Made by a program: the position numbers and the translations under genes
Part shown: one piece after another, positions 21,064 through 32,989 of the stretch
How positions within the stretch are numbered: the stretch's first letter is position 1
Layout of the letters: every line of letters begins with the position of its first letter
DNA from: Prorocentrum cordatum
Lineage: Eukaryota > Sar > Dinophyceae > Prorocentrales > Prorocentraceae
NCBI GenBank assembly: GCA_963575745.1
Contig: CAUYUJ010015687.1
Coordinates: 123,372-187,371 of the forward strand
DNA: 64,000 nt
Reading direction: 5' to 3'
Notes under the pieces: generated by a model
The model's database searches: none
Told to the model about the DNA's origin: nothing
Seen by the model: only the letters and a program-made list of their open reading frames with translations

Positions 21064-23231
21064 ATGTCCGCCGATGGCCAGCAGGGCGACGAGCCTGGGT
21101 TGGACGACGTTGCCCAGCAGATTTTCTTGGCCGACCGCTGGGCGCAGCTGAAGGCGAGCAAGGACAAGCTCCTCCTCTTCATCCTCCAGGCGTGCGCCCC
21201 GTTCCTGGCCGCGCTCCAGCCCGATCGGCGCGACCTTGTGTGCCTGGAGGTGATTGGGTCCACGTCTATCTCCGAGGAGTGCAGCTTGTTCGGCCCGAGC
21301 ATACCCTACAACGACCTCTACGGCCGCCAGCGCGACGTCTTGGGGGACGAGGGCTTCGCGCACCTCCTCGAGCTGAGCCTGCGCGTCCAGCAGGGGGGCA
21401 CCGTGTTCTTTACGCCCTTGACTGCGACATGGCTCCCCTCGGACGCAGCCGCGCAGTCGAGGACCAAAGAGAACCCAGGGGGGGACATTAGCCAGCAGCT
21501 CATACACGACGCGAACCTCCAGGTCGAGCGGTGCACCATTGTCGGGCTCATTTGTTGGCTTCGGGGGGAGCCTGAGATCTAAATTCAATGCCCACCCAGG
21601 GCGAAATCAACGAGGAGGGGGGGAGAAAGGAGGAACGGAAGATCAGGGGGGGAGGTGGACGTCGACATCAGGATCACTGAGGATATGTTCCGATTTTCGG
21701 CTTCAGGTGCATCAAGCGTGGGTGCACCCGAAGCCGTCGATCCTGTGGGTGCACAAGCCAGTGCATTGCTTGCGGACCTTGGTTGCCAACGTCACGAGTC
21801 TCACGTGCCTCGGTGGTTTTGGAGGCGATACACTCGGGGAGATTCACATTATTTCTGATGATGCGGCGTTCAGGGGTCTGGAGAAGGCCGCTGGGGGGAA
21901 CAGAAATACTCGGTGGCACACCCAATACCCCCCCCCCCCCCCCGTCGAACCCTACATGGGTGCCCGCGTCCCCGTTGCGCCACCCCCATTGCAAACTTCC
22001 GCTGTGATTTCTGTTGCCCTCCGAGGCAAAACCATCAAGCTACGAGTTCCAAGCTGCGCCCGCGATCAGAGGCGCATTCATGCCAGAGTTTCCGATTCAG
22101 TTCGTTCAGAAGTGCGCCGAGATCATTCGCGGCCTCTACATGGCAGATCCAGCCAACCAGGCCCCGAAGGAGTCTCCGATGCCAGCGTCCAGTCGCCCTG
22201 TTGAGAACAGCGGATCGTGCGAGACCATTTCTTCGGAGGAGCGGCACCGCAATCGATGGCCTGTACCACCCTCCCTCTTCATTTTTATCGGTGCCTTCAT
22301 CCTCCTTCTCGCCCTCGCACTCGGACTCTTATTCCTCCTGCCCTTGGCGCACCTCCGCCTGTGATAGCCCCTCCCCTTCTCGCCTTCAAAGCTCCCGCCC
22401 CATTCTCGTACTCGCACTCCTCATCGTCGACACCCCCCTCGGCCTATCTTTGTCGAACGCTAGGACGCGTCGGCTACCCCCAAGAGACGGCGCCTGAGGG
22501 AGAAGACGAGCCCGCCCGAGCAGGTCAGCCAGAAGCCAGCCGACGAGGCGCAGTCCGATCTTCTGCCGAGCTGGGCGCCAGCACCATGCAGCACGGCAGA
22601 CGACTGGGCCATGGAGTACGCTCGGCGTCAGGCGAAGCGCGAGAGTTCGACGCGCCCCCCGCGCAGCAGCAGTTCTTCCTGGACGTCGAGGCCCGACGTG
22701 CCCTGGGCGGAGGTGTGCCCATCGCCCGCCGAGCGGATCATGGCGCGCCAGCTTGGCTTCAAAGTTGGCACCCAGCCAGCCGAGGCCGCCAGCAGTCCAG
22801 AACCCCAGCCTCTCGAGCTCGGGGCCTGGGTCAAGGGCCAGACTCCGCGTGGCGACATGGGCTCGGACACGCAGCCCCCCGTGGAGCAGCCAGAGCCACC
22901 AAGTCCCGAGGCTGGACAGGAGAGTAGTGGCCAGAATGACACAGAGCAGGAGACGAAGCTCGCGCAGCACCTCGAGGAGCCGTCGGCCGACACCCCGAAG
23001 CCGCTGGAGGACCGGTCGAAGGGCCCAGAACACATGGCTGCGCCATCGTGCACGCAGCAGCCAAACCCGCCGAAGAACCACGAGCCGACGATCCCGAAGA
23101 TGCCAGAGCAGCAGCGCGAGCAAACATCGATGTTGACGCAGGGTGGAGCAACGGCCGAGACACCCGAGCTCAGCGATCATGAGATGATTAACTTGGCGTT
23201 CTGGCTGAAATTTGATCGCTTCAGGGACTGA
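21064..23231 (+). CDS. Dinoflagellate-restricted gene family member (VCLEVIGST...GGFGGDT)
   Basis: Exon 1 starts at ATG 21,064 and contains VCLEVIGSTSISEECSLFG, DLYGRQRDVLGDEGFAHLLE and GGTVFFTPLTATWL. Exon 2 begins at 21,707 after CTTCAG| and contains ILWVHKPVHC and LTCLGGFGGDTLGEIHIISD. Exon 3 is about 22,020-22,240 (FMPEFPIQFVQKCAEIIRGL). The last exon starts near 22,470 with a basic PKRRRLREKTSPP stretch and runs as a Pro/Glu-rich tail to TGA 23,229-23,231. The motif series matches a large protein family I remember from dinoflagellate gene sets (unverified). The layout in exon 1 recalls the start of a Rossmann-type methyltransferase fold, but I do not claim that activity. The donor of exon 1 was not resolved (likely near 21,560). 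Confidence 0.6.
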
Positions 23232-23486
23232 AGCGCTGCCCGTGCACGCAGGTGCAACAAGTTCCTCCACTGCGGTCGGGCAGCGTCATCATTTTTAACC
23301 AGATACCCCAGCGCTATGACATGGAGGGGGGCGAGTTGTGATTCAAATCAACATAATACCAGCTCTGACTGCATTGGAGGAACTTTCATTCATTTTCTTA
23401 TTCGTGGGGAGCCAACGCAATGCACTCGCAGTGGACGGAGTGCACGTTGACGGGAAGTTAAGCATCATGTTGTGCTTGTGAATTTC

Positions 23487-23622
23487 GCATCATCATCATC
23501 ATCAGCAGCATCACCAACAACATCATCAGCGTCATCTCGGTAATCATCACCAGCATCATCAGTCTGGGCATCAACATCATCATCTGCATCGTCATCATCT
23601 CCAACCCTGTCACCACCATGTG
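23487..23622. repeat. (ATC)n microsatellite
   Basis: Imperfect ATC tract. The rest of 23,232-23,930 shows no supported gene. Confidence 0.85.
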
Positions 23623-23929
23623 TAATCGTACTCGGTTTTAAGTTGTCAGGGCAGCTGCCTTTCGGAATGATGACGTGCGTACGCATCATATTTCTGGGGC
23701 TGTCCGAATCGCGGTGGCCCTGGACCGTGTCGAATGGAGGCTTGACGATGTGCGCCTGACTTGCGGAGTGAGAGGGCGGACATATGACGGGGGACGGCGG
23801 AATCGGGGGATGAATACGAAGAGGGACGTTGACATAAGATGATGGACTGACTAGGAAAAAGGGAGGGGGGCGAAGGACAATGACCGAAGGAGGCAAGAGG
23901 GCTGAGGAGCCAGTGGGAGAGTGAGGATG

Positions 23930-25176
23930 AGGCAACCTCCCGTCAGACGGGGCCCCCTCCCGCCACCGCGCCAGGACGTCTGCCAGTGGCTGATGAAGAC
24001 CCCCGCCACGGTCAAGAGCACCGCGAAGAAGAACGTGCATGATCAAGACACCACGCCGCCCAAGAATGGCGCCAAGGACCCGTCCCGTCTCCTGGCCATG
24101 GCAAAGATGGCAGACCAGATGCCGACGAGGAAGGCGCGGGGCATGTTCTTTGAATGGGACAGCAACTGTGGTCATGGGATGTTGTTGCTATCCGTGTCTG
24201 CTCGTTCGGTCGTGGGCCCAGCTCAAGTGCGCTGCTGGTTCGTTCGGAGAGCGTAGGTAGGGTGGCGAACTGGTACGTGCAATGGCTGATTGGATTGGCC
24301 GATGGGCGTTCCAGATTGGGTTAGTTGCGCCCGTGGGGCCCCAGCTCATTCGGAGACCGTTTCAGATTCGACCGACGATGCAGACCAGTGATAGGATAGC
24401 AGCGGTGGGGAGGGCGATGATGAGGAGGATGATACTGCTGAGTATAGTGGTGGTTATGAAGATGATGCTGATGATGATGATGATGATGCTGCTGCTGATG
24501 ATGATGATGGCGATGATAAGGATGATGATAATGCTGATGATGATGATGTTGACGATGATTATGATGATGGTGATGATGGTGATGATGATGGTGATGATGA
24601 TACTGAGGAGGATAAGGAGGATGAGGAGGAGGACGAAGAGGAGGTAACAGCTGCGGCGCCTCGCCCCCAACCCGCCGCTGTCTCTGAGAGGCCGTCATAC
24701 AGAAGCTGAAGAAGGAGAAGGCCACCATCAAGAAGGAGAAGGCCACCATCCAGAAGGAGAATGCCACCATCCGGATGACGAAGAAGGAGAAGGCCGTCAT
24801 CCAGAAGACGCTCAAGCAGACGGCCGTCATCCAGAAGACGCCCACTGGGAAGGTCGCCATCCAGAGGACGCCCAAGACGGGCAGCTCCAAGAAGTTGATC
24901 GAGGACAATGTTGCCGTGGACAGCGAGCCCCTGGTCAGGAGTTGGAAGCACCCGATCATGGGGGACATCGTTGCTGTTTATGGGACCCACAAGAGTTACT
25001 CTCTTTTTTTCGATGCTGAGCAGAAGCGTCGTCTTTTCGTAGAATGCAGCGCGTCGCATACCCCAGAGCACGCCGAGCTTCTCATGAAAATAATGAAGCA
25101 GTCTTGCTCGAAGAAGCTGAGCAAATCTTCCACTGTGCTGCTCCGTGCTCAGATGCTGGCAGCCGGTCGGGATTGA
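23930..25176 (+). CDS. Two-exon (or more) Lys-rich protein with KKEKATI repeats
   Basis: Candidate upstream exon about 23,945-24,160 (DTTPPKNGAKDPSRLLAMAK and PTRKARGMFFEW). After a (GAT)n intron, the last exon begins after CTGAGAG| near 24,691 and runs to TGA 25,174-25,176. It opens with a 7-residue repeat KKEKATI/KKEKAVI encoded by a 21-bp DNA repeat, probably a charged helix or coiled coil, then a compact domain with SWKHPIMGDIVAVYGTHKSY and SHTPEHAELLMKIMKQSC. The upstream start is not fixed. No catalytic motif was seen and no function is assigned. Confidence 0.5.
24415..24625. repeat. (GAT)n microsatellite in an apparent intron
   Basis: Imperfect GAT tract between the two candidate exons at 24.1 and 24.7 kb. 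Confidence 0.9.
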
Positions 25177-26444
25177 TCTATCAGTCGCAGCTTTTGAGTG
25201 TACAGTATCTGTGCTGTCAGCGTCTTTGCAGCGACGTGGCATGACATGTGTCGCGATTGGGGGCTGCGCAGGGATGCACGCTGCAGGCTCGGCAGACAAT
25301 GCGCTTCGATTGCGAGTTGTCTGTGCTGTGCACGTTCGGTGACATTTTGCATGTACGTATACGACTCTCAGAGTCTGAACATGCTATGCCTGAAGAGTAG
25401 GAGAGCTCTCAGAATGGATGTGGCGTGTACCACGATGCGCTCGGACTCATCGCCCGATGTCGAACAAGTCCCAGGATCGTCGTACTGAGCCAGGAACTCC
25501 GATGTGCACCCTGCTAGCCTCAGGGTCGAGGAGGTATGGGTTCCAGATTTCTTGTAGAACTGGCAGTCGGGGCGCTGAAGAAGGAACGAATGTCGTTGGG
25601 AGGGCGATTTGTGTTCCTTACGTGTGTCACAGTCTCCTTAAGGTGTTCAGTAAGCTTTCGATTGAACGCCGAAGTTTAACGCATGGGAAAAGGGCCCCCG
25701 CTCCTTAATTAGGAATCCTTAGGTCAGCGCCCCGACTGCAGGAGATACGGATAGCAAGGTGGCGACACCACAAGCCAAGACAACGTCGATCGGTTTGGTA
25801 GCCCGTGCACCCTGTTCATGCCACACCCTCCCACCCCCCCACCCCTATAGAGCTCTCGTTCCAAAACGCGGGGGCATCGCAATTATATCAGCGTTCCTTT
25901 CCCGTGCTCATCATCATCATTCCTCTATTGAGCATGTCCTCCCTGCTCCTCCTCGCAGTCATCCGCGTCGCCATTGGGCACCCGCGGGGCCACGCCTTGT
26001 AATGTCAACGTGCCAGCCATGATACCAGCTGGCACCATATTGCAACGTTGTGGGGTCGAATAACTAGGCGTCCACTTGCCGTGCATAGTAATGCATAACA
26101 TATGCGGTCGCACACCGAGGGGGGAATCAATATAAGGTGCAGGTGAGACATGGGGGCAACAATACAAACTGTGGGCGTCAAGTAACTACAGGAACTCTGG
26201 CAATTTACTAACAATCGCCGAATCAAACAATATGCATGCATGAATCGCCCATTCATACCGACAATTATAAGCATATTGTCACGCATGGGCGATACATACG
26301 CAATGGGTTATGCAGGTTGTGAGTCCATAAATAGATATGCACATGCGTCGCAAATATTCGGAATGCAAGCACCTAATAATAAGTTTTGTGGATAGTTCAG
26401 CACCACGTCGCACATCACATGTGCATGTGAAATGTCGGCGACAA
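25177..26444. other. Intergenic, no gene recognised
   Basis: Mixed-composition sequence with only short unsupported frames; probably the 3' region of the preceding gene and spacer. Confidence 0.5.
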
Positions 26445-26577
26445 GCGTTTGTCAAACGTTTGTCAAACGTTTGTCAAACGTTTGTCACAAACGACAAACG
26501 TTTGTCGTTTTTGACAAACGTTTGTCGTTCGAGACAAACGTTTGACACACGTTTGACAAACGTTTGTCAAACGTTTG
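26445..26577. repeat. AAACGTTTGTC 11-bp minisatellite
   Basis: About ten copies or variants of AAACGTTTGTC. Most include the perfect 14-bp palindrome GACAAACGTTTGTC. The same unit recurs at 38.7-39.1 and 40.2-40.3 kb. The stretch 26,578-26,917 has no recognised gene. Confidence 0.9.
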
Positions 26578-26917
26578 GTGCCTATTTTTCAATACTAAAC
26601 TTATTGTTCAGACCTGGTAATTAGTTTTGCACGAACTAGCTAAAATACGTGTCCATGTGTTATGAATTGAGTGGTTTGGCTATGCCCTAGTACCTACAAT
26701 TAGGATTGTATTGTTAGGTCAGTGCGGCACACGTGCACGTATTTGTATCGTTGTGGCGTGAACCTCGCACACAACCCACTGCAACATATTCCCTCGACAC
26801 GCTCGGGAAATATCACCTCGCACATTTCAGTGGCGGTGTGTTCGAGTTGATTTGGCTCCAGGCGGGGTCGCCGAGCATATCCTAGATTATACTCTCGGTG
26901 CGCTGGCAGATTCCGCC

Positions 26918-27276
26918 ATGCCTCCAAAGGGCTCGAAACGGGGTGCTCCAGTGATCAAGGTTCGCTTTGGGTTTAGTTGTGACCAGTTGGATTGTGCGGC
27001 AGGCGTTGCGAGTTGTCCCTTTAATGTTGCAAACTGGCGCAGCGGTTTGTGCGCCGCGTCAATTCGCAACTTGAAAAGGGGCTGCTCGCAGCGGCTGCCG
27101 CGCACATGATTTTGCAAAGCGTGCATCCTCCTTGCCAGGCCAACTTGAAGAAGACCGCCAAGACGCAAGCGCAGCCGAAGAAGCGGGGCGTCGCGCAGTC
27201 GAAGCAGAAGGGCAAGAGCAAGGGCAAGGGCGAGCTCACCTTGGCCGTGTACGGTGACAAGGGGACGTCTGGATAG
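26918..27276 (+). CDS. Small Lys-rich protein, two exons (59 aa), or 5' end of the next gene
   Basis: Exon 1 is 26,918-26,959 (MPPKGSKRGAPVIK), donor AAG|GTTCGC. Exon 2 starts at 27,139 after CTTGCCAG| and runs to TAG 27,274-27,276. Both junctions are phase 0. Exon 2 is very basic (KKTAKTQAQPKKRGVAQSKQ), suggesting nucleic-acid binding or nuclear location. The product could stand alone as a 59-residue basic protein. Alternatively, a donor near GTGTAC or GGTGAC within exon 2 may link it to the exons from 27,697 onward, but I could not find a phase-compatible junction. Confidence 0.5.
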
Positions 27277-27696
27277 TATTGAAGCGGCTCGTAGAAGCAC
27301 ATTGAATAGAGAGCGGAGGGTGCACGCGGTTTTGAACAGTGTTATTGTTCCAGAGTTTCGTTCGAAGTAGATGAGTTGGGTCACCCAAGCCTCGTCACGA
27401 TAACAGCCGTTCCATGCGATGCCCCGAAACCTCTCCGTCCAATAGTGCAGGTCGTCCCCCCCCCCCCTTCCTCGACGAATCTAATTTGCTGGACTGGGGG
27501 CCCGAACGGGCATCGGCGGCCCCGATGCCCTGCGCGCTAAGTCGTGCGCCACTCCATGCAATGATTATTTATGGTAACTCGTTAGCCCACCCCCCCTGTG
27601 CCCTGTCCACCTCTCCCGCCTCGTCGTCGCCTCATCGCGGTCATCCCGTCGTGCGCTTACATGCGAGATAACGTGAAACAAGCACCCATCGAGCAG

Positions 27697-30301
27697 GAAG
27701 TCCACCGCCGAGCTGGTCCGCAAGGCGGAGGGCAAGTCGTTCAACCAGAGGAAGGAGCTCTTCAGGCTTGCGTTTTGAATGTTCGCACCGTCGCGAGAGC
27801 GAGCGCGCGCTTGTGATCGGGCCACACGTGGGGATGATATCAGGGGCGCATGTAACGACGTGGATACTTAGCAGGTCGACGCGAACGAGGATGCGATGAC
27901 TGCGATGTCTGCGATCGTCTTCGCCACCCTGTTGATGCCGTGGGGCATCAGCAGGGTGGCGAAGAAGATGTCCAACACAAGTGCCGATTAAACGACATCT
28001 AACGTATCCCCATCGTCCTCGTCGCCGCCCGTGTTGGCCCGACCGCAAGCGCGCGCTCGCGTGCGCTCGCGACGGTGCACCATCAAAGCGTCTTGTCAGG
28101 CAATATGGCGACGGGGCCGATCCGAATCAGCTGCGCGCCATCTTTACAGCCGAGGAAGTGAAGCTCCTGCACAACCAATTCAGGACGGCCCGCAAAGACA
28201 ACGATCGTGTCTCCACGGCCTTCGAGGAGGCCGACAAGTTGGGCGTGCGGGAGGGGAAGAACAAGGCGAAGCTCGGGTACGTGATGGCATGGCTCAAGGA
28301 CGCATCCGGTGTTTGTTTGTAGGTTCCTCCCTGCCCCACCCATATCAACATCTTCCCATCCAACCATCTATCTGTGACACCTCACACACCCGTCCAGCTG
28401 CCCCACCGAACCAACTCATCGAACCTATTATATCGATGTCTGCCTCAAGCGCATCCCTAAACCACACGCCACCACGACTGACCACTTGCATCTACTTACC
28501 CAACCTCGCTTACTCTACGTCGGCCAATATCGTGCCACGGCATGCTCGCCTACCAAGCCAAGTGCAATCGCCTTCCATGTCCAAGGGCATCCGTGCACAC
28601 TCGCACGTAGCGTCGCAGTTGAACATCCCCTTGACGTGCAACTGTCTCCTTCCCCTGCGCGCCCCCCTCCTCTTCCTGGTCCGCGGGGGAACGCGATCCT
28701 GACTGCTAAACCCCTCGGAACCGTATCAGCTTGACAGCTCTAGCGGTTGCCCCCTGGGTGTCCCATCACGTCCTCATCCTTCTCTCGCCCCGCCCCAAAT
28801 TGAATGGGCACGAGGGCCCTGGCAGATCTAGACCCGCGCGTGATCTCCGAAGCGCCCAGTTTAAACATCGCAGTTCTGCAGGACCCATCGATGCAGGAGA
28901 CGTTCTGGGAGCTCTCGGTCAGCACCACGACCAGCGAGGGCATCAAGCGCAAGTCGGTCTGGAAGCCGTGGAAGCAGATGCTGGACAAATACGGCGAGGA
29001 GGAGGCGGAGGAGCGGCTGGAGGCTGGATCCATCAAGGTCGCACTGGATGCCAACTAACAAGAAGTTGCAAAACGAGGGGGGGGGGGCGGATGGGGGGGG
29101 CAAGACGGAGGAGGATGGACCACCTTCCACCCAACATCGTTCTAATGCACCCCCTCCTTCCATCGAGAGGGGGTGCCATTTCCCGTTGGCCAGTAGCGCG
29201 GGCTAAGTGCGACCCAGGCCATCCCGAGAGGAATCCGCGACGAAGGGGGGGGGGCAAAGGAGGAGAAGGAGGAGGAGGGGGAGGGAAAGGAGGAGAGACG
29301 AGTCAGAGGAGGATGGACCATCTTCCTCCTCCAAATCCTTTCCGTCAACCCCACCCTCCTTCCATTTGGACGGGTTGGAGTCCTCGCTGACCTACAGCCC
29401 AGGCCCCAGGAGGGACCAGTGACGAGGGGGGGTGCGGAGGAGGAGGAGGAGGACGACGAGGAGGAGGAGGAGAGACAAGAAGGATGAGGATGGACACCTT
29501 TCTCCTCCTCATCCTTTTTTGTCAGCCCCCCTCCTCCTTCCAGGGGGGGTAATTCTGGCTGGCCTACAGCCCAGGTCAGGCGCGACCCAGCCCATCCCAA
29601 GAGGAGGCAGTACCTCGACGTGGAGGACGAGCACGAGAAGTCGTTCAGGCGTGACAAGGTCGGCACCGCGCGCGGCCGGAAGGCAATTGACAACGACGAG
29701 TTCCACAACCTGTCGTCTGGCCTGGGGTCCGCCAAGATGGTCGAGGACATCCGCAGAGGATTGACTTGTTTAGTTGTTTCAGAATGCTTAGCGAGAGGTA
29801 TGGCAACTGGTAGTGTCTGGCAGTACCCGAGGTAGTGTAACGAGCCCCACTGCAGCTGGCAGTGTCTGGGGTGCATGGAGAGGAGGGGCCAGCGCGATGC
29901 GTTGTTAGTAGCTGTTGGTAATGCACTGCCAGTTGCAGCGGGGCTATTGCTGCCACGCGTGCGCGAAGAGGGTAGGGGGTGTCGGGCATTGTGTATGTAT
30001 ATAAGTATACAGATATACACATGTACCGACATCTACGGCACATGTGTTCACACACATCGTACATATTGTTTGTGTGTGGTGGTTGCACGCATGTGCAATG
30101 TGATGTATATGCACAGGTAGAAGTACATGCGCGCGCTTGCAACGATATTTGGGAGCCACAACCCGATCGGAAACAGAGAGAGATAGAGATATTGATAATA
30201 TGAATCTAGCTAGACATAGATATGTAAACATAATTGCATGCATGCGTATATGTAGGTGTAACTTGATACGTGCACATGGGGGGGGGGGCGGAGGGCGATA
30301 C

Positions 30302-30342
<41 letters not shown>

Positions 30343-32789
30343 GGGGAGGTGGTCGGGCGAGAGAGAGAGAGAGAGAACGCGAGAGAGGGCAAGATGGGAG
30401 AGTATTGAGAAGACCGCGACAGAGCTTAGCGTTGACGAAGGCGTAGCTGCGTTGTTTTGCTGCTGGGCTGGGGGAACTGCCCGCCCATCGTTCGCAAACC
30501 GATCGGTCCCTGTAAACCATGGTGCGCCATGTTGCACCACCTGAGAAAATTGCGCCAGGAGCTACGTTGCTGCTTGGACCGATGACGACATATAGAACAT
30601 CTGGAGGCGATTTCCAGAACATGGGCTACGAGAGCAACGACGAGCAGGATGATGAGCCCGAGGAGACAGGCAGTCAAAATCGCGGCCGCGGTCGTGGTCG
30701 CGGTCGCGGAGTTGCAGCGAAGCCGAAGGCGCGGATGGTTGTTTCCCGCCGTCGTTGTCATCATCTTTCTCCACCTTCGCATCCTCCGATTATTTCCTCC
30801 TGCTTCTCCGACTCGCCCCAACCCGCTTCCTCGCCCCCACCTCCTCGTACTCTCAACTCCCCCGCGCCAACGCGCGTGAACCCGCGCGCCCCCCTCTTCG
30901 TCCTGACTCCCCGTCGCCCCGCGCGTCCCCCCACCCCCCCATGCCGCCATCGCCCGCCGCCCTCCCTCCAACGCGTGTGTTCGTCCTGCTTCCTCCGCGC
31001 CCGCCCCCCGCGCACCCCCTCCACCTCCCCCCCCGCTTGTTCGCCCCCTCCTTCACTGGGTTGGGCCTTCTGGACGGGCCACGGAGCCGTTTGCCACCGC
31101 TTTCCAGTGAGGCCAAGTCGGTCAAGATCTCCGACTGGCAGGACGTGCTTGCGATGGGCAAGCCGCAGATGATGAACTACCAGGTCGCCGTCGACACCAT
31201 GTCGAACATGTACCTCGCCTCAACGGCGCCATGGCAGTTGCAAACATGTCGCATCCTGGCTGGCAGTCGTTCAGGGAATGCGCGTGTCCGTGGATGTTTT
31301 TTTTTTTTCGCATGCGGTCTAAGCTGACCGTCGCGCGCCTCCTCGGGATTCCCGCCACGAATGCAACGGGCGCCCTCGTCGCCCATTTCGGCATTCCCCA
31401 CGTGGCGGCCACGTGTTGCCCCGTGTTCCTTTTTTCCCAGCGTTTCGCCTAGGGGGTCAACAACATAGTTGGTGTACCCCAATGACGCGCCCTTCGGATC
31501 TACAAAAAAAGCGTGGAATGCCCCGCAGTTGTGCGGACCAGCCGATTTAGTTTTTGTAGTTTCGAAGGGCGCGTCAATTTCGGTGCGCATCAATTGTGTA
31601 ATCGATCCCCTACTCGAGCTTTCACGTGGGTGGGCCCTCTCGCTCGCAGTGCGTTTCGCCTTCGCCCCAGGGCCTCGTGGAGAAGCTTCAGCAGGACATC
31701 AAGAAGGCTGCGAACAAGGTCAAGAAGGACCAGCTCGAGAAGGCCAAGAAGGCGCCAGTGCATCCTCGTCCTGCTCTGCCCCCCCCCCCCCCCCCTCCCT
31801 TGCATCGTTCAGACGAGCCCCCCCCCCCAAACCCCTCCAACTCCGCCTCGCCCTCCACGAGCGCAGGTAGAAATATGGATATGACATGGGCAAGTGGGGT
31901 GCGTATACCCATCCTCTACCCACTTCCCACCGCTCCCCGTCCTCCCCCACGCCCTCCAACCCCAACCAGTACATGAACAGAAGGGACACGCATAGAAGGA
32001 GGAGCAAGCGTAGGGCAAGTACTGGTCACACACCCAACAACCTACACCCTACGATCTAAGCCCTACGCCCTAAACGTTAGACTCTAAACCATTGTGCGTC
32101 GGCCCTGCAATTCGCAATTCGATGTCGTCTAATGCTCGAGCAGAGGGATCGCCCCATGGATTCTCGCGACCCCCTGGGGGTAGGAGCGCACGAACTGGGG
32201 GCTATCCTTGCCGATGCCAGGTGCTCACGGACGTTCGCAAGAACCGCGACGTGCTCGGGGACTTGCAGACAGAGGAGAGCCCGTCGCTGGTGGGGATGCA
32301 GAAGGCCTGCAACAACATGTACAATGCGTTCGCCGCCGTGAAGCAGCTGAAGATCGTTTCGTAGATGGTTGCAGGGAGATCAGGTTTCTGCACCCGTGAG
32401 TCGCTGCCGCTTGAGGGTCGTCATACGGATCTGGGCTCTGCTCGACATTGAGGTGATCATGACTGGGTAATACGTGCAATGCACGTGTATGTATATGTGT
32501 AGATGGTTACACACGTGTGGTGGTGTGTACGCTTCTCTGTGCACACGCACATGTATATCGCATACGAGTATACGTATGTGTAGTACATACACATACATAC
32601 GCGTTTACATATACTGATATATGTACACCTATATGTATGCATACATCTGTATGTGTGTACGTACGTATGCATTCATGGTTATGTGTCTGTCTGCCAGTCA
32701 TGTTACTGCTTGTTGCACAGATCCGTGCGCGCTTTGCCCGTGAAATGCACGAGCATTTCAATTTCAAGTTAGCCTGGCGAACTGATTAG
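27697..32789 (+). CDS. Multi-exon charged protein with RG repeats, unknown function
   Basis: Exons with agreeing phases: 27,697-27,765 (KSTAELVRKAEGKSFNQRKE), ending AG|GC, a non-canonical GC donor; 28,100-28,308 (QYGDGADPNQLRAIFTAEEV), donor G|GTGTTT; and 28,875 to about 29,037 (VLQDPSMQETFWELSVSTTT), donor AAG|GTCGCA. Further exons: about 29,611-29,755 (YLDVEDEHEKSFRRDKVG); about 30,621-30,740, with an RGRGRGRGRG stretch typical of RNA-binding tails; about 31,113-31,230 (AKSVKISDWQDVLAMGKPQM); about 31,670-31,757 (LVEKLQQDIKKAANKVKKDQ); 32,221-32,355; and a short last exon 32,721-32,789 (IRARFAREMHEHFNFKL) ending in TAG. The sequence resembles a charged, helical protein family I remember from dinoflagellates (unverified). 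The 5' end may include the exons at 26.9-27.3 kb. No enzyme motif was found. Confidence 0.55.
27918..27965 (+). ncRNA. Strong intronic hairpin, 22-bp arms
   Basis: Arms 27,918-27,939 and 27,944-27,965 are complementary at 21 of 22 positions, the exception being a possible G-U pair, with a 4-nt loop GTGG. It lies in the intron between the exons at 27,697 and 28,100. It could be a small-RNA precursor, a foldback-element remnant, or a splicing structure; labelled ncRNA only as a candidate. Confidence 0.4.
30303..30386. repeat. (GA)n microsatellite
   Basis: Two GA runs in an intron, preceded at about 29,985-30,260 by purine-pyrimidine alternating TATG/TACA-rich sequence. Confidence 0.9.
32478..32690. 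repeat. Alternating (TATG/TACG)n-rich stretch
   Basis: About 200 bp of alternating purine-pyrimidine sequence (ATGTATATGTGTAG, ACATACACATACATACG) in the last intron of the plus-strand gene; prone to Z-DNA or slippage. Confidence 0.7.
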
Positions 32790-32806
32790 CAGCGACGCTC
32801 ATTGAA

Positions 32807-32908
32807 GCTCACTGGTTCCAGCGAGCGTCCGATGAGCGGTCATCGAAGCTCACTGTTTCCAGTGAGCGTTAGATGATCGTTCATCGAGGCTCATTGTTTC
32901 CAGCGAGC
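32807..32908 (+). repeat. Three hairpins in a 41-bp ladder
   Basis: GCTCACTG-TTTC-CAGTGAGC-type hairpins at 32,807-32,826, 32,848-32,867 and 32,889-32,908, exactly 41 bp apart. Base changes leave the stems pairable. A fourth degenerate copy lies at about 32,951-32,980. They begin 18 bp after the stop codon at 32,789 and could be 3' end structures. Confidence 0.75.
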
Positions 32909-32989
32909 ATTCGATGAGCACGCGCAGTACCCTACTGAAAGCGATGCCAGGCTCACTGGTGCTCACTGTGTGCAGTGAGGTTCAATGAC

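Noticed and set aside
21064-21582. Calling exon 1 of the 21-kb gene a DNA methyltransferase
   Set aside because: The start of the fold is reminiscent, but no catalytic Pro-Cys or Asn-Pro motif was found.
29985-30260. TATA-rich region as a promoter
   Set aside because: It is alternating purine-pyrimidine simple sequence in an intron, with no gene start nearby.
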